Assembly (NCBI RefSeq): GCF_003633615.1
Contig: NZ_RBKU01000001.1
Location: 1,798,001 to 1,862,000 of the forward strand
DNA length: 64,000 bases
Source: Mucilaginibacter gracilis
GTDB taxonomy: Bacteria > Bacteroidota > Bacteroidia > Sphingobacteriales > Sphingobacteriaceae
Direction of reading: 5' to 3'
In this document: piece by piece, positions 6,670 through 16,321 of the stretch
Position numbering within the stretch: the stretch's first letter is position 1
Layout: every line of letters begins with the position of its first letter
Notes under the pieces: generated by a model
What the model was told of the DNA's origin: nothing
Database searches by the model: none
Seen by the model: the letters and a program-made list of their open reading frames with translations, nothing else
Translations under genes and position numbers: made by a program

Positions 6670-8787
6670 ATGCATAAGCGATATATTTTTATAAAATATT
6701 TCATCACATTTAGTTTCTGTTTGTTTGGCTTTTTTTCAACTCGGGTTTTTGCGCAAACATCAAAGGTTAATGCGCTTGAGCTACAGCTTAAACAATCACA
6801 GCCGGATACTACACGCTTGAGGCTATTAAAGCAAATGGCGGAGGCCTATACCCAGGTTGACCCGATTAAAAAGCTTTATTATGTAAATTTATTTAAAACC
6901 CTGGCCGAAAAGCTGCACGACGAGCAAGCCATAGGCGATGCGTATATACAAATAGGTATTTCGTATGCGCAACGCGGTAAGCTTGATACTGCACTTGTTT
7001 TTTTTCAAACCGCATACGGCCACTCTGCAAAAATTAAATATTTATCGGGAATGGGCCGCAGTTTATCGGATATTGGCTTGGTTTACGCCCGGCTTGACGA
7101 CGCAAAGGAGGCTATTAAGTACGACCTTCGGGCACTCGAGATATTAAAGAAAATGAATAACAAGCGTTTAATAAACCAGGTTATCATCAATATTGGTTCC
7201 ATTTATTTCGATCTTAAGCAATACCAATTTGCCGAAAGTTATTTTAACCAATGTTTATTAAACTACACCGCAGCTAAAGATACCGCAGGCATTGGCTACG
7301 GCCTTTTTGTGATGGGTAATTGTTTCCAGGCAACCGGGAAAGACGAGAAAGCAAAAGATTGTTTTACCCGCAGCCTGGCTATACGCGAAAAGCTTGGCGA
7401 CTTAAATGGTATAGCCCTGGTAAAAAGGGGCCTGGGGCAGGTATATCTTCATCAAAAACAGTATAACCTGTCGCTAACATATTTAAATGAAGCTTTAAAG
7501 GGTGTTAAGGCCTTGCAGGATAAATATGAAGAAGCTGCTGCGCTGCTTGACTTATCAGACTTGTATTTGGCCATGAATGAATATGACAAGGCGGCCTACT
7601 GTGCAAAGCAAGCACTATCAATTTGTAAAACAATAGGTGCAAAAGCCGGTGTTCCCGAAGCACTTGAAAGGTTAATAGATGTTTATAAAAAGAAAGGCGA
7701 CTTAAAAAATGCCTTACAATACCAAAGCGATTATATTAAAACCCAGGATGGTGTACTTACGGCTAAGGCACTAAAAGATGTAACTTTAATAGAATTTGAC
7801 AGAGTTAGGACGGAGAACGCCGACCTGGAAAAAAGCAACAACCTCATCACATCTAAAAATACCAGTTATGCACAGCAAATAGATAGTTACGCAAACGCAA
7901 TTATAGCTACACTGGTATTGTTATTACTGGTTGTAATATTTGTAATAGTGCTGTACCGGCAAAACCTGCAAAAGCAAATGGCTAACCGGCAATTGCTTTT
8001 GCAAAAGCAAGAAATAGCAAATATTAATAAAGAACTTGGTTTGCTCAACAAAGAGATAAGCTCGCAAATTGAACTCACCAACAGCCAAAACGCCGAGCTG
8101 GAGAGGATTAACAATATTAAAAACAAGTTTTTTTCTATCATTAGTCACGATTTGCGCAGCCCTATAGCGGCACTGCAATCATTATTGAGTATTTACCGCG
8201 AGGGCGATGTAGACGAGGATGAACTGGCTTTGCTGTTGGGCAAACTGGAAGATACCATTATAACAACCGGTACATTTTTAGATAATTTGCTGGAGTGGTC
8301 AAAAAGCCAGATGGAGGGCATTATAATTAAACCTCAAAATTTTGATCTATTGGCTTGCTTTAAAGAAAGTATACGGCTTTTTGAAACCACAATAGGCATA
8401 AAAGGCCTCCATGTTATTAACCAGGCAGCTAACCCGGTATTTGTTTATGCTGATAAGAACATGATAAACCTGGTAATACGGAACCTGCTCTCCAACAGTG
8501 TGAAGTTTTGCAATCCGGGCGATAGTATTACGTTAAGCGCAGTGGAAAAGGGTAACCGCGTAATAATAAGCATTAGCGACACGGGGCCCGGCATTAGCGA
8601 AGCCGGACAGCAACGGCTATTTAGTTTAGAACATGCCGTAAGTAGCGGCACACAGGGCGAAAAGGGCAACCATTTGGGCCTGATACTCTGCAAGGATATG
8701 GCACTACAAAATAACGGCACCATTAGTTTTGAAACTAAAGAAGGTAATGGTACAACTTTTTGGATAGATATACCTGCTGCTCAATAG
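6670..8787 (+). CDS. TPR-containing sensor histidine kinase (orphan)
   Basis: A 705-residue membrane histidine kinase. Order: signal peptide (about 1-29), periplasmic tetratricopeptide repeats (about 60-370, repeated GxxYxxxGxxxxA patterns), one membrane helix (about 408-427), a coiled coil (about 430-485), HisKA with the phosphoacceptor His493 in SIISHDLRSP, then a HATPase_c domain with an N box (NLVIRNLLSNSVKF, about 600), a G1 box (DTGPGIS) and a G2-like region (LGLILCKDM). It ends after HATPase_c with no receiver or DNA-binding domain, and no response regulator gene adjoins it, so its partner lies elsewhere. The TPR sensor arrangement is common in Bacteroidota. The signal is unknown. Confidence 0.92.
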   Translation: MHKRYIFIKYFITFSFCLFGFFSTRVFAQTSKVNALELQLKQSQPDTTRLRLLKQMAEAYTQVDPIKKLYYVNLFKTLAEKLHDEQAIGDAYIQIGISYAQRGKLDTALVFFQTAYGHSAKIKYLSGMGRSLSDIGLVYARLDDAKEAIKYDLRALEILKKMNNKRLINQVIINIGSIYFDLKQYQFAESYFNQCLLNYTAAKDTAGIGYGLFVMGNCFQATGKDEKAKDCFTRSLAIREKLGDLNGIALVKRGLGQVYLHQKQYNLSLTYLNEALKGVKALQDKYEEAAALLDLSDLYLAMNEYDKAAYCAKQALSICKTIGAKAGVPEALERLIDVYKKKGDLKNALQYQSDYIKTQDGVLTAKALKDVTLIEFDRVRTENADLEKSNNLITSKNTSYAQQIDSYANAIIATLVLLLLVVIFVIVLYRQNLQKQMANRQLLLQKQEIANINKELGLLNKEISSQIELTNSQNAELERINNIKNKFFSIISHDLRSPIAALQSLLSIYREGDVDEDELALLLGKLEDTIITTGTFLDNLLEWSKSQMEGIIIKPQNFDLLACFKESIRLFETTIGIKGLHVINQAANPVFVYADKNMINLVIRNLLSNSVKFCNPGDSITLSAVEKGNRVIISISDTGPGISEAGQQRLFSLEHAVSSGTQGEKGNHLGLILCKDMALQNNGTISFETKEGNGTTFWIDIPAAQ

Positions 8788-9091
8788 CATGGTTTATAAG
8801 TGCCTTTAATTGTTTAACTACTTAGTAACTGTAATAATTGTAATATAAGGTTTAATAGCAGGTGTTTGTTATAAAACGCGGTGTAGTAAAGCACTGTGGT
8901 AGCTTGGAAATAAAGCGGCTAATAAGTAAACAAAGATGGTTTTTAAGTATTAAGAGCTTGCCCATACCGCTTTGTTGTATAATTGCAGTGTTGGTGGTTG
9001 ACTATCAGATTATTAAGATTTAGCGGCTAAATGGTAGCATTATTACCTTTTAGCCATAATGCTACCTGGTTAATACAATGCAAAAATTGTA
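8788..9091. other. AT-rich intergenic region, no gene seen
   Basis: Between the histidine kinase stop and the promoter of the T9SS cargo gene there is an AT-rich stretch with no convincing open frame, RNA structure or repeat. Confidence 0.6.
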
Positions 9092-9122
9092 TTTGGTTTG
9101 TAATATTATAATATTACATTTG
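9092..9122 (+). promoter_or_regulatory. Promoter of the T9SS cargo/PorP unit
   Basis: TTTG (9092-9095), exactly 19 bases, then TACATTTG (9115-9122): a complete match to the Bacteroidota housekeeping consensus TTTG-N19-TAnnTTTG. It lies about 84 bases before the start codon and predicts an AT-rich leader of about 75 bases. Confidence 0.7.
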
Positions 9123-9205
9123 TTTGGTTTTTAACTTATTTATATTAAAATAATAAACTAATAGTTAAAAACTCCATTCAAAACCTAAGTTTAAATCTAA
9201 GTAAT

Positions 9206-12070
9206 ATGAAGAAAAATTTACTCCAGTTGGTGTTGATTTTGCTGTTTTTTGTTTCTGCTGTAAAAGCACAAACATTTACTTCAACACCCGTAACAACCGC
9301 GCTGGTTGGCACCCAGTATAATTATTCGGTATTTGCAACCGATCCGTCAAATCAACCTTTAACATTTACGGCGCCAACACTTCCGTCGTGGTTAACTTTT
9401 TCCGCAAGCGGGCAAACAACTCCTGTAGCTTTTGGAACGACTATACCTACGGAGATAGGCGGCGTGGCCGGAGATGCAAGTGGTAATATTTATGTGGCAT
9501 CGTTAACTAATAGTAAAATCTATAAAATTGCACCAGACGGAACCACGTCTTTGCTAACTTCCATAACAACGAATGTTGGTTACAATTATGGATTGCTTGT
9601 TATAGGTAACTATTTGTATATCAGCTATTACAATGGGAATTCTGGCCGTATAACAAGGCTTGATCTTACAAATATAGCGGGAGGCGAAGAATTGATTTAT
9701 CAAAGCACAACATCTGGTTTATTAGGAATGGTTGAGCATAATGGATTTATGTACGTGGCCGCTTACGCAACATTTTCGATTCTAAAGGTCGATCTGGCAA
9801 CGGCAGGTTTTCCGGTAACTACCTATTATACAAACGCCGCTTTAAGCCGCCCGTTTGGTTTAGGATTTAATGCAGCAGGGCTTTTATACATAGCTAATTA
9901 CGATAATGGCACAGTATATAGCTGGGATGGCAGTACCCTTAAAAATATTATTACCGGAGGGGGCCCATATTCAGACATTAAAATTGATAATGCCGGTTAT
10001 ATTTATATATGCAGCTATGGCTATGGGATCAAAAGATATTCTCCTGATTTTTCAAGTAATACGCAGATCAACACAACCAGTGGCACATGGGGTATGAATA
10101 TAACGCCTACAGGTGCATTGGTATATGGTGCCGGAACGCAGGCATATAAACTTCAAACAGGGGCTGTATTATCGGGCACACCGGCAATTGCTAATATAGG
10201 TGTGCATAATGTAAAAATTACCGCCACTAACGGCACTACATCGGTTGATCAATCGTTTACAATTAGCGTGAGCGGGCCGCCCACTATCACTAATTTTCCC
10301 GACCTTAACAGTAATGTTGGCGCCGCGCCAATTACACTTACAGATCCTACCAGTAATAGTGCAGGTGCTTTTACTTACACCAGTAGCAATACGGCTGTAG
10401 CAACTGTTAGTGGTAACCAGGTAACAATAGTAGGGCCCGGCACAGCTACTATTACAGCAACGCAAGCCCCTAATGGTTTATATATTACAGGTAGCATAAC
10501 TGCTACTTTAACGGTAGCTAATACAGTTGATCCAACGCTTGCCCTGGGTAATATTTCAAAAACTTATGGTGATGCAGCCTTTACCTTAGGCGCTACATCT
10601 AATAGTTCGGGTGCAATTACTTATACCAGTGGCAATACTGCGGTAGCAACAATTAGTGGCAGTACAGTTACTATAGTAGGACAAGGAACGGCAGTAATAA
10701 CTGCTAACCAGGCTGCTGCTACAGGCTTTAACGCTTTTAGTACTACAGCTACACTTACAGTTGCTAAAAAAGCATTAACCATTGCAGCAAGTAATGCCAC
10801 CAAAGTATACGGCGCGGTGTTGCCTACATTGGCAGTAACCTATAGCGGCTTTGTAAACGGCGAAACGAGCGGTGTATTAACCACGCAACCAACGATCACG
10901 ACAACAGGAACCGCGAGTTCGGCAGTGGGCACGTACCCCATTACAGCCACGGGCGCTGTAGCTTCTAACTATACCATTACCTATACCGCAGGTAGCCTAA
11001 CGGTAACACCGGCAGGCCTCAACATTACGGCGGTAAACCAAACCAAAGTATACGGCGCAGCCAACCCAACACTGGCAGTAACCTATAGCGGTTTTGTTAA
11101 CGGCGACGACGCAACGAAACTCACCACCCAGCCAACCATCAGCACCACAGCAACGGCAAGTTCGGCAGTAGGTACATACCCCATAACAGCCACAGGCGCA
11201 GCCAGTGCAAACTATAGCATCAGCTATACAGCAGCTACGCTAACGGTAACGCAGGCACCCTTGGTGATTACGGCCAATAACATCAGCAGGAACTACGGTC
11301 AGCCAAACCCAACACTAACGGTAACATATACCGGCCTGGTGAATGGCGATACCAATGCAAGCCTCAGCACACAGCCAACAATTACCACTACAGCCACCAT
11401 CACCTCGTTGCCCGGTACTTACCCTATTACGGCAAGCGGCGCAGTAGGTCCCAACTATAGCATCAGCTATGTAGCAGGTACATTCAGGGTAATCCCGTTA
11501 ACGAATGCCAACCTGAGTAACCTCACGATCAGCAACGGCATCCTGTCGCCAACGTTTGCAACAGGCACGTTTAGCTATACCACATCGGTAGCCAACAGCG
11601 TGAGCAATGTAACAGTGATCCCGACGGCCGACCCAACCGCCACGGTTTTGGTGAACGGCCTGCCTGCAACCAACGGCGGACCCTTTTCAGTTGACCTGAG
11701 CGTAGGCAATAACACCATCACAGTACTGGTAACAGCACAGGACGGAACAACCAAACTGACCTATACCATAACACTGTACAGAGCAGTACCACCAGATGCG
11801 GTATTTGCGACCAACATCCTGACCCCTAACGGAGACGGCAAGAACGATAACTGGATCATTAAAGACATATTGCTGTACCCTAACAATACCGTAAAAGTAT
11901 TTGACAGAGCAGGCCGTATCGTGTTTGCTCAGCATAGCTATGCCAATACCTGGGATGGTACCCTGAGCGGCTCACCGTTAACCGAAGGTACGTACTACTA
12001 TGCCATAGACCTGGGCATCTTTGGCGCACAACCGATCAAAGGATACATCAGCATCCTGAGAAAGAGATAA
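9206..12070 (+). CDS. T9SS type B sorted MBG-repeat surface protein
   Basis: A 954-residue exported protein. A signal peptide (1-22, cleaved after VKAQ) is followed by an Ig/cadherin-like segment (about 24-70), a beta-propeller-like region with repeated YIA/YIS...G motifs (about 75-325), two bacterial Ig-like segments (about 355-520), three tandem MBG domains (about 521-600, 603-680, 685-763; each with KVYGAxxPTLAVTYSGFVNG or a variant), a cadherin-like beta-sandwich (about 768-855, starting NANLSNLTIS), and a C-terminal gliding-motility/CHU_C type B sorting domain (about 866-954: TPNGDGKND...WDGT...GTYYYAIDL). The last marks it for T9SS export and surface display or release. The PorP/SprF gene follows directly, the usual pairing. 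From about 10.79 kb onward the DNA becomes visibly richer in GC. It is probably an adhesin or a carbohydrate- or mucin-binding surface protein; this role is inferred. Confidence 0.9.
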   Translation: MKKNLLQLVLILLFFVSAVKAQTFTSTPVTTALVGTQYNYSVFATDPSNQPLTFTAPTLPSWLTFSASGQTTPVAFGTTIPTEIGGVAGDASGNIYVASLTNSKIYKIAPDGTTSLLTSITTNVGYNYGLLVIGNYLYISYYNGNSGRITRLDLTNIAGGEELIYQSTTSGLLGMVEHNGFMYVAAYATFSILKVDLATAGFPVTTYYTNAALSRPFGLGFNAAGLLYIANYDNGTVYSWDGSTLKNIITGGGPYSDIKIDNAGYIYICSYGYGIKRYSPDFSSNTQINTTSGTWGMNITPTGALVYGAGTQAYKLQTGAVLSGTPAIANIGVHNVKITATNGTTSVDQSFTISVSGPPTITNFPDLNSNVGAAPITLTDPTSNSAGAFTYTSSNTAVATVSGNQVTIVGPGTATITATQAPNGLYITGSITATLTVANTVDPTLALGNISKTYGDAAFTLGATSNSSGAITYTSGNTAVATISGSTVTIVGQGTAVITANQAAATGFNAFSTTATLTVAKKALTIAASNATKVYGAVLPTLAVTYSGFVNGETSGVLTTQPTITTTGTASSAVGTYPITATGAVASNYTITYTAGSLTVTPAGLNITAVNQTKVYGAANPTLAVTYSGFVNGDDATKLTTQPTISTTATASSAVGTYPITATGAASANYSISYTAATLTVTQAPLVITANNISRNYGQPNPTLTVTYTGLVNGDTNASLSTQPTITTTATITSLPGTYPITASGAVGPNYSISYVAGTFRVIPLTNANLSNLTISNGILSPTFATGTFSYTTSVANSVSNVTVIPTADPTATVLVNGLPATNGGPFSVDLSVGNNTITVLVTAQDGTTKLTYTITLYRAVPPDAVFATNILTPNGDGKNDNWIIKDILLYPNNTVKVFDRAGRIVFAQHSYANTWDGTLSGSPLTEGTYYYAIDLGIFGAQPIKGYISILRKR
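10790..11490 (+). repeat. Three tandem MBG-domain coding repeats
   Basis: The segments starting near 10797, 11040 and 11280 repeat one coding unit of about 240 bases. The first two share long near-identical stretches, such as CCAAAGTATACGGCGC and GGCAGTAACCTATAGCGG. The third is more diverged. Such repeats allow copy-number change by recombination. Confidence 0.75.
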
Positions 12071-12081
12071 GCCGGGAGAAA

Positions 12082-12136
12082 GATAGAATCAGGAATCCAT
12101 AAGATAGAATCAGGAAGCCAGAATCAGGAATCAAGA
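12082..12136 (+). repeat. Degenerate 7-base tandem repeats
   Basis: The spacer between the T9SS cargo and PorP genes contains heptamers GAATCAG, GAATCCA, GAATCAG, GAAGCCA, GAATCAG, GAATCAA in near register, with one short interruption. A similar heptad pattern flanks the gap at 58.5 kb. The unit is not a multiple of three in any frame that matters, and the stretch lies outside genes. Confidence 0.6.
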
Positions 12137-12214
12137 GAAAAAAAAGGCAAGTGCCGGATAACGGTCCCAAAGGATGGGATAAAGAAAGACATATCAAATT
12201 ATTAACTATTAATA

Positions 12215-13141
12215 ATGAAAGCATACAAGATAATGAGATCACAAAATATAAAAGCACTGCACCTGGTAATAGGCGTACTGTGCATGCTTGGAGCAACACA
12301 GGGAGCCAAGGCACAGTTAACAGGCTTCCATTCGGGCTATTTCCAGAATGAGTACCTCACAAACCCTGCAATGGCAGGGATGGAAAAAGGCTTGAACCTG
12401 AACCTGGGCTACCAGCAACAGTGGAACACGGTACCCGGCGGCCCCAAGCTGCAGAATGCCACGGTAGACTTTGGCGCGGGCAACAACGTAGGGCTTGGTA
12501 TTAACCTGAATGCCGACCAGGCAGGCTTACTATCCAGAACACGTGTGATGGGTACATTTGCCTACCATTTGCCCATTAGCGGCGATGGTGATAAGCTGAA
12601 CTTCGGCTTATCCTTAGGCATCACGAGCAACCATCTGGACTATAGCAAAATAGTAGGCGATGCCAGCGACATCCAGGCAGCCAACTATAACAACAGAGGC
12701 GCATATGTAGACGGCGACTTCGGCCTATCATACACCAACAAGGCACTCACCCTGCAAGGTTCGTTACCAAACCTGAAGAGCATCTTCTCACAGGCCGAGG
12801 GCGAAGATTTAGAGATAGACCGTGCAACGTTTTTCACGGCAGCAAGCTACAAAATCACGTTCGACAACCCGTACAACAAACTGATTGTAGAACCCAAGGT
12901 AGCCTACCGGGGCGTTAAAGGTTTCGATAATATTTTTGATGGCGGAGTAGACCTTTTGATGCCAACCAACCACTTCGACATCTCCACAGTATACCACACC
13001 AACAAAACCATCACCTTCGGTGCCGGGCTTGACCTGCCTACCATGGGCCTGCTATTTGCCTACACCAACAACACCGGTGCGGTGAGTGCCTATGCACCCA
13101 ACACTTTTGAACTGGGTATTAAATTTAAGCTGTTTAAATAA
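12215..13141 (+). CDS. PorP/SprF-family T9SS outer membrane protein
   Basis: A 308-residue type IX secretion system membrane protein of the PorP/SprF family. Signal peptide about 1-34 (ending GAKAQ). Family signatures are visible: FQNEYLTNPAMAGM near the mature N-terminus, then the QQQWNTVPGGP segment, followed by beta-strand-rich sequence ending in the typical LGIKFKLFK. These proteins form outer membrane beta-barrels that secrete or anchor a specific type B sorted partner, here almost certainly the protein encoded just upstream. Its DNA has the same GC-richer composition as the 3' part of the upstream gene. A strong terminator follows. Confidence 0.9.
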   Translation: MKAYKIMRSQNIKALHLVIGVLCMLGATQGAKAQLTGFHSGYFQNEYLTNPAMAGMEKGLNLNLGYQQQWNTVPGGPKLQNATVDFGAGNNVGLGINLNADQAGLLSRTRVMGTFAYHLPISGDGDKLNFGLSLGITSNHLDYSKIVGDASDIQAANYNNRGAYVDGDFGLSYTNKALTLQGSLPNLKSIFSQAEGEDLEIDRATFFTAASYKITFDNPYNKLIVEPKVAYRGVKGFDNIFDGGVDLLMPTNHFDISTVYHTNKTITFGAGLDLPTMGLLFAYTNNTGAVSAYAPNTFELGIKFKLFK

Positions 13142-13197
13142 GCAAACAATTTCCCCCTTCCGGCTGAACGGAACAAAAAGATAGACTGAATATTTTA

Positions 13198-13231
13198 AAA
13201 GGCCTGCAAATACATTGATTTGCAGGCCTTT
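13198..13231 (+). terminator. Strong hairpin terminator after porP/sprF-like gene
   Basis: A perfect 14-bp stem, AAAGGCCTGCAAAT / ATTTGCAGGCCTTT (13198-13211 and 13218-13231), with a 6-nt loop. It is flanked by A and T runs and lies about 56 bases past the PorP-like stop. The remainder of the gap to 13424 holds no gene. Confidence 0.8.
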
Positions 13232-13424
13232 GTTGTTTATAGGGCTTTACGGAGGAACGTATGGTTACCCGCACTTGCGCTGAATTCGTTTGTTCGCCGG
13301 TAGTCCGTACTCTTGAGTAAATTAATTATCAATCTCAGCTTTACTATTCTGCCAACTGGGTAATATCTCTTCAGTTTGCAAAGGGGGCTAACAATTACCA
13401 CTCCAAAGCCTTGGCTTTGGATGC

Positions 13425-16295
13425 CTATTTACCACTATAAAAACTTTCGGGAGGGCCCAGGTAACTTGGTTTTAGCCCGCCGCAATCAAGTACCAGCTTT
13501 TGTAATACAACGCCAGGGCTTACCATCCAATATTTTAAGGTGTGTTTGCCCGGTTTTAATAGGGTGTGTTTTGATGTGAGTATATTGATATTATCGGCAA
13601 CTGTTTTATTCCAGTTACTTTGCTGGTTTTGCCCTTGTAAATTCATGATTTGGGGCGTCTCGTCGTCAACAGAAACGGCAAATTTTAAGCCTCCTGTATT
13701 GTTAAAATCAAGCGAAGGCGAAACATAAGTTGCAAGCTTAAACTCGCCGCTATTAGTTACATTAATATCGTATTCTAAATGCGGACTTTGGGCATTTAAT
13801 TTTTGAATCTGCGCCGTTACCGGGAACGCTGTTACTGCCGATAATGTGCGGCCGTTATCCGGCAATGTTTCCCATTTAATTGTTGGCGTGGCAACTGCTT
13901 TACTGTAATGGGGCGCCTCAATAGCTATATAGCCGCCCTCCTGGTAAAAGGTTTTTTGGCTGGCTGGCGCGAGTTCCGTTTTATTTAGTATGGCCTGTAC
14001 GTTAACAGTTGTGCCGTTATCAGCCGTTATCATAATTTGGGCTTGTTTTACTCCGGCAGGCACCATTTGCCAGTTAATGGTAATATTAAGGCGTTGTTGC
14101 TGGTTTACTGTACCACTTTCCGGGAAAATTTTGATGTATGCCGGGGCCTGTGTTTTAAAAGTGAAGGGTGCTTTGCCGCGGTTAAAAACTTCAACATAAC
14201 TGTTGTTGTTTTGCAAGGAGTTAAAAGCGGGCAAAACAGCATCTGTTTTATCCATCGGCCACCAGGAGGGCGAACCTTCAATAGCTACACCCATATCGGC
14301 AAGTTCGGGTAATTCTATTTGCTTTACTTCGGGCATTTTGTCAACAGGCGGTTGCTGCCAATAGGTGTAACCAATGTGTGTTTGGTCCATCATGTGGTTC
14401 CATTTACCATTTGCTATTACCTTGTTGTAATATCTCGATATTTCGGCGTCTTTTTTAAATAATTCGGCTGCCTGGGTTGCCATATCGTTAGTAGCGGCGC
14501 GGCCCTGTTGGCTATACCATTTGTTTTTGGCTACTGTTAAGTACAATTGGTTTAGGTTGGCGCAGGCCTTTATGGGGTGTAAAACCAGTTCAAAATAAGC
14601 ATCTTCATAACCGGCAGGGAGTTTCTTAAAAAGGTCTTCGGCTTTTTTCTCCAAGGCATTATAATCATTTACAACGGTTTCAAACTCGCGGTAATTGGTA
14701 AGGCTGTAGGTGTACTGGTCCAAAAGTTCGGGTTTGCGGCGGCCATTGTATTTGGTGTACGTTGATATCATATCGGCAATATCGGTGGCGTAGGCTGGTT
14801 CAAATTGTGCGGCGGCCCAGGCCACTGTGTAGTTTTGAAGACTGCTAGCCGGGTAATTTGAGGGTGCCCAGGCATAATCTAAAAAAAAACTGATAGGGAA
14901 CTCCATTGGTTTAATATCGCCCACATTTACAATCCAAATGGTGTTGGCGCCATATTGGTTGGCCATGTGCATTTGTTCCCATATTTTTGATATGGGGTTT
15001 GTATTTAACCACTTGTAATTTCGCGGACCGCCAACGTAATCAAAATGGTAATAAATACCGTAACCGCCGGCATGGGCGGGGTCGGTTAGTTTGGGTAGTT
15101 TACGTATGTTACCCCAATTATCATCGCATAAAAGCAAGGTTACATCGTTGGGTACGCGCATGCCTTTATCATAATAATCTTGTACTTCCTTGTATAATGC
15201 CCATAGCTGTGGTGTTTGCGAAGCATCTTTTTTGGTTTCTTCGCTCAATATCTGCCGCTGGTCTTTAACTATTTTTTCCAGCAGTGCAACATTGCTGCCT
15301 TCCGTCATGGCCATATCGCCGTCGCCGCGCATACCAATGGTAACAATGGTTTCTTTGTCGCCCATATTTTGTATGCCTTTTCGCCAAAAATCTTTCAGCA
15401 CGTCGGCGTTGTTATCATAGTTCCAGTCGCCTTTGCCGTAACGTTTCCATTCCTGTTGGGCGCGGTCCATAGGTTCGTGGTGCGATGTGCCCATTACAAC
15501 GCCATATTCATCGGCCATTACAGGGTTCATTTTGTCGTCGTCGTTAAACGCGTTTCCCCACATGGCAGGCCACAGGTAATTGCCTTTAAGGCGAAGGATC
15601 AGCTCAAAAACCTTTTGATAAGCCAGGTGGTTCATGCCGCCAAATTTGTCTTTTGTCCATCCCGAAAAGGCCGGTGCTTCGTCGTTAATAAAAATGCCGC
15701 GGTATTTAACCGCCGGAGTACCCATAGAATACCTTCCCGGAATAATATACAAGGCGTTATGTTGCTTTACCGGTACATCGGCCCAATAGTACCAGGGCGA
15801 AACACCTATTTGGCCGGATAAATCGTAAATGCCGAAGATGGTGCCCCGCTTATCACTGCCGGCTATAACCAAAGCCTGGCTAACGCCCGGCATAGGGTTT
15901 TGTACGGTTTGGATGATAAAGGTTTCCCATTTGCCGCTTATGCCGTTTACATCTAGTTTTTTGTTTTTAATGAGGCCGTCAATAAGTTCGCTTTTGCCAA
16001 TAGTGCCAACTAATACAACCTGGTTGCCGGGCAAAACATTGCCGCTAACCAAACCGGGCTTAATATTGGTTACCGAAGCAATATCGGTTTGCAGGTTTTT
16101 TAGTGCAATTTGCACCCCCGCATAATCGCCGGGGCTGCTGTATATGGTGGCCGCATTGCCGTTAACCGATAGCGGAAAATACCCCTTGCCGGGATAAAAG
16201 GCAACATATGGCGCACTATTAATTGCTGATGCCTTGCCTATAAACAATACAAATAAAGCGGTAAGCAGGTAAAAGCGGTTTAATAAATTTCTCAT
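13425..16295 (-). CDS. GH115 alpha-glucuronidase
   Basis: A 956-residue exported glycoside hydrolase of family 115, which removes (4-O-methyl-)glucuronic acid branches from glucuronoxylan, including from internal xyloses. Signal peptide about 1-24 (ending GKASA). Family marks include the N-terminal alpha/beta domain, then GIFINDEAPAFSGW (about 200), NYLWPAMWGNAFNDDD, TSHHEPMDRAQQEWKRYG, IGMRGDGDMAM and, further on, WIVNVGDIKPMEF. The C-terminal third is beta-rich, as in known GH115 proteins, and the length is normal. It lies 26 bases downstream of the GH10 xylanase on the same strand, so the two form a xylan-degrading operon: the xylanase cuts the backbone, this enzyme the acidic branches. 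No SusC/SusD pair adjoins them. Confidence 0.93.
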   Translation of the reverse strand: MRNLLNRFYLLTALFVLFIGKASAINSAPYVAFYPGKGYFPLSVNGNAATIYSSPGDYAGVQIALKNLQTDIASVTNIKPGLVSGNVLPGNQVVLVGTIGKSELIDGLIKNKKLDVNGISGKWETFIIQTVQNPMPGVSQALVIAGSDKRGTIFGIYDLSGQIGVSPWYYWADVPVKQHNALYIIPGRYSMGTPAVKYRGIFINDEAPAFSGWTKDKFGGMNHLAYQKVFELILRLKGNYLWPAMWGNAFNDDDKMNPVMADEYGVVMGTSHHEPMDRAQQEWKRYGKGDWNYDNNADVLKDFWRKGIQNMGDKETIVTIGMRGDGDMAMTEGSNVALLEKIVKDQRQILSEETKKDASQTPQLWALYKEVQDYYDKGMRVPNDVTLLLCDDNWGNIRKLPKLTDPAHAGGYGIYYHFDYVGGPRNYKWLNTNPISKIWEQMHMANQYGANTIWIVNVGDIKPMEFPISFFLDYAWAPSNYPASSLQNYTVAWAAAQFEPAYATDIADMISTYTKYNGRRKPELLDQYTYSLTNYREFETVVNDYNALEKKAEDLFKKLPAGYEDAYFELVLHPIKACANLNQLYLTVAKNKWYSQQGRAATNDMATQAAELFKKDAEISRYYNKVIANGKWNHMMDQTHIGYTYWQQPPVDKMPEVKQIELPELADMGVAIEGSPSWWPMDKTDAVLPAFNSLQNNNSYVEVFNRGKAPFTFKTQAPAYIKIFPESGTVNQQQRLNITINWQMVPAGVKQAQIMITADNGTTVNVQAILNKTELAPASQKTFYQEGGYIAIEAPHYSKAVATPTIKWETLPDNGRTLSAVTAFPVTAQIQKLNAQSPHLEYDINVTNSGEFKLATYVSPSLDFNNTGGLKFAVSVDDETPQIMNLQGQNQQSNWNKTVADNINILTSKHTLLKPGKHTLKYWMVSPGVVLQKLVLDCGGLKPSYLGPPESFYSGK

Positions 16296-16321
16296 AACAA
16301 AAAAATGATGTTCAAATGTGC

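Noticed and set aside
10790..11490. CRISPR-like repeats
   Set aside because: The repeats are in-frame protein domain repeats of about 240 bases without unique short spacers.
12048..12314. 88-codon minus-strand frame across the heptad repeats
   Set aside because: It is a translation of tandem repeats (repeated DSGF/LILS-type peptides) and overlaps two real genes.
15216..15821. 201-codon open frame antisense to the GH115 gene
   Set aside because: It lies wholly opposite a well-supported enzyme gene, has no domain or signal, and its composition is the mirror of the coding strand.
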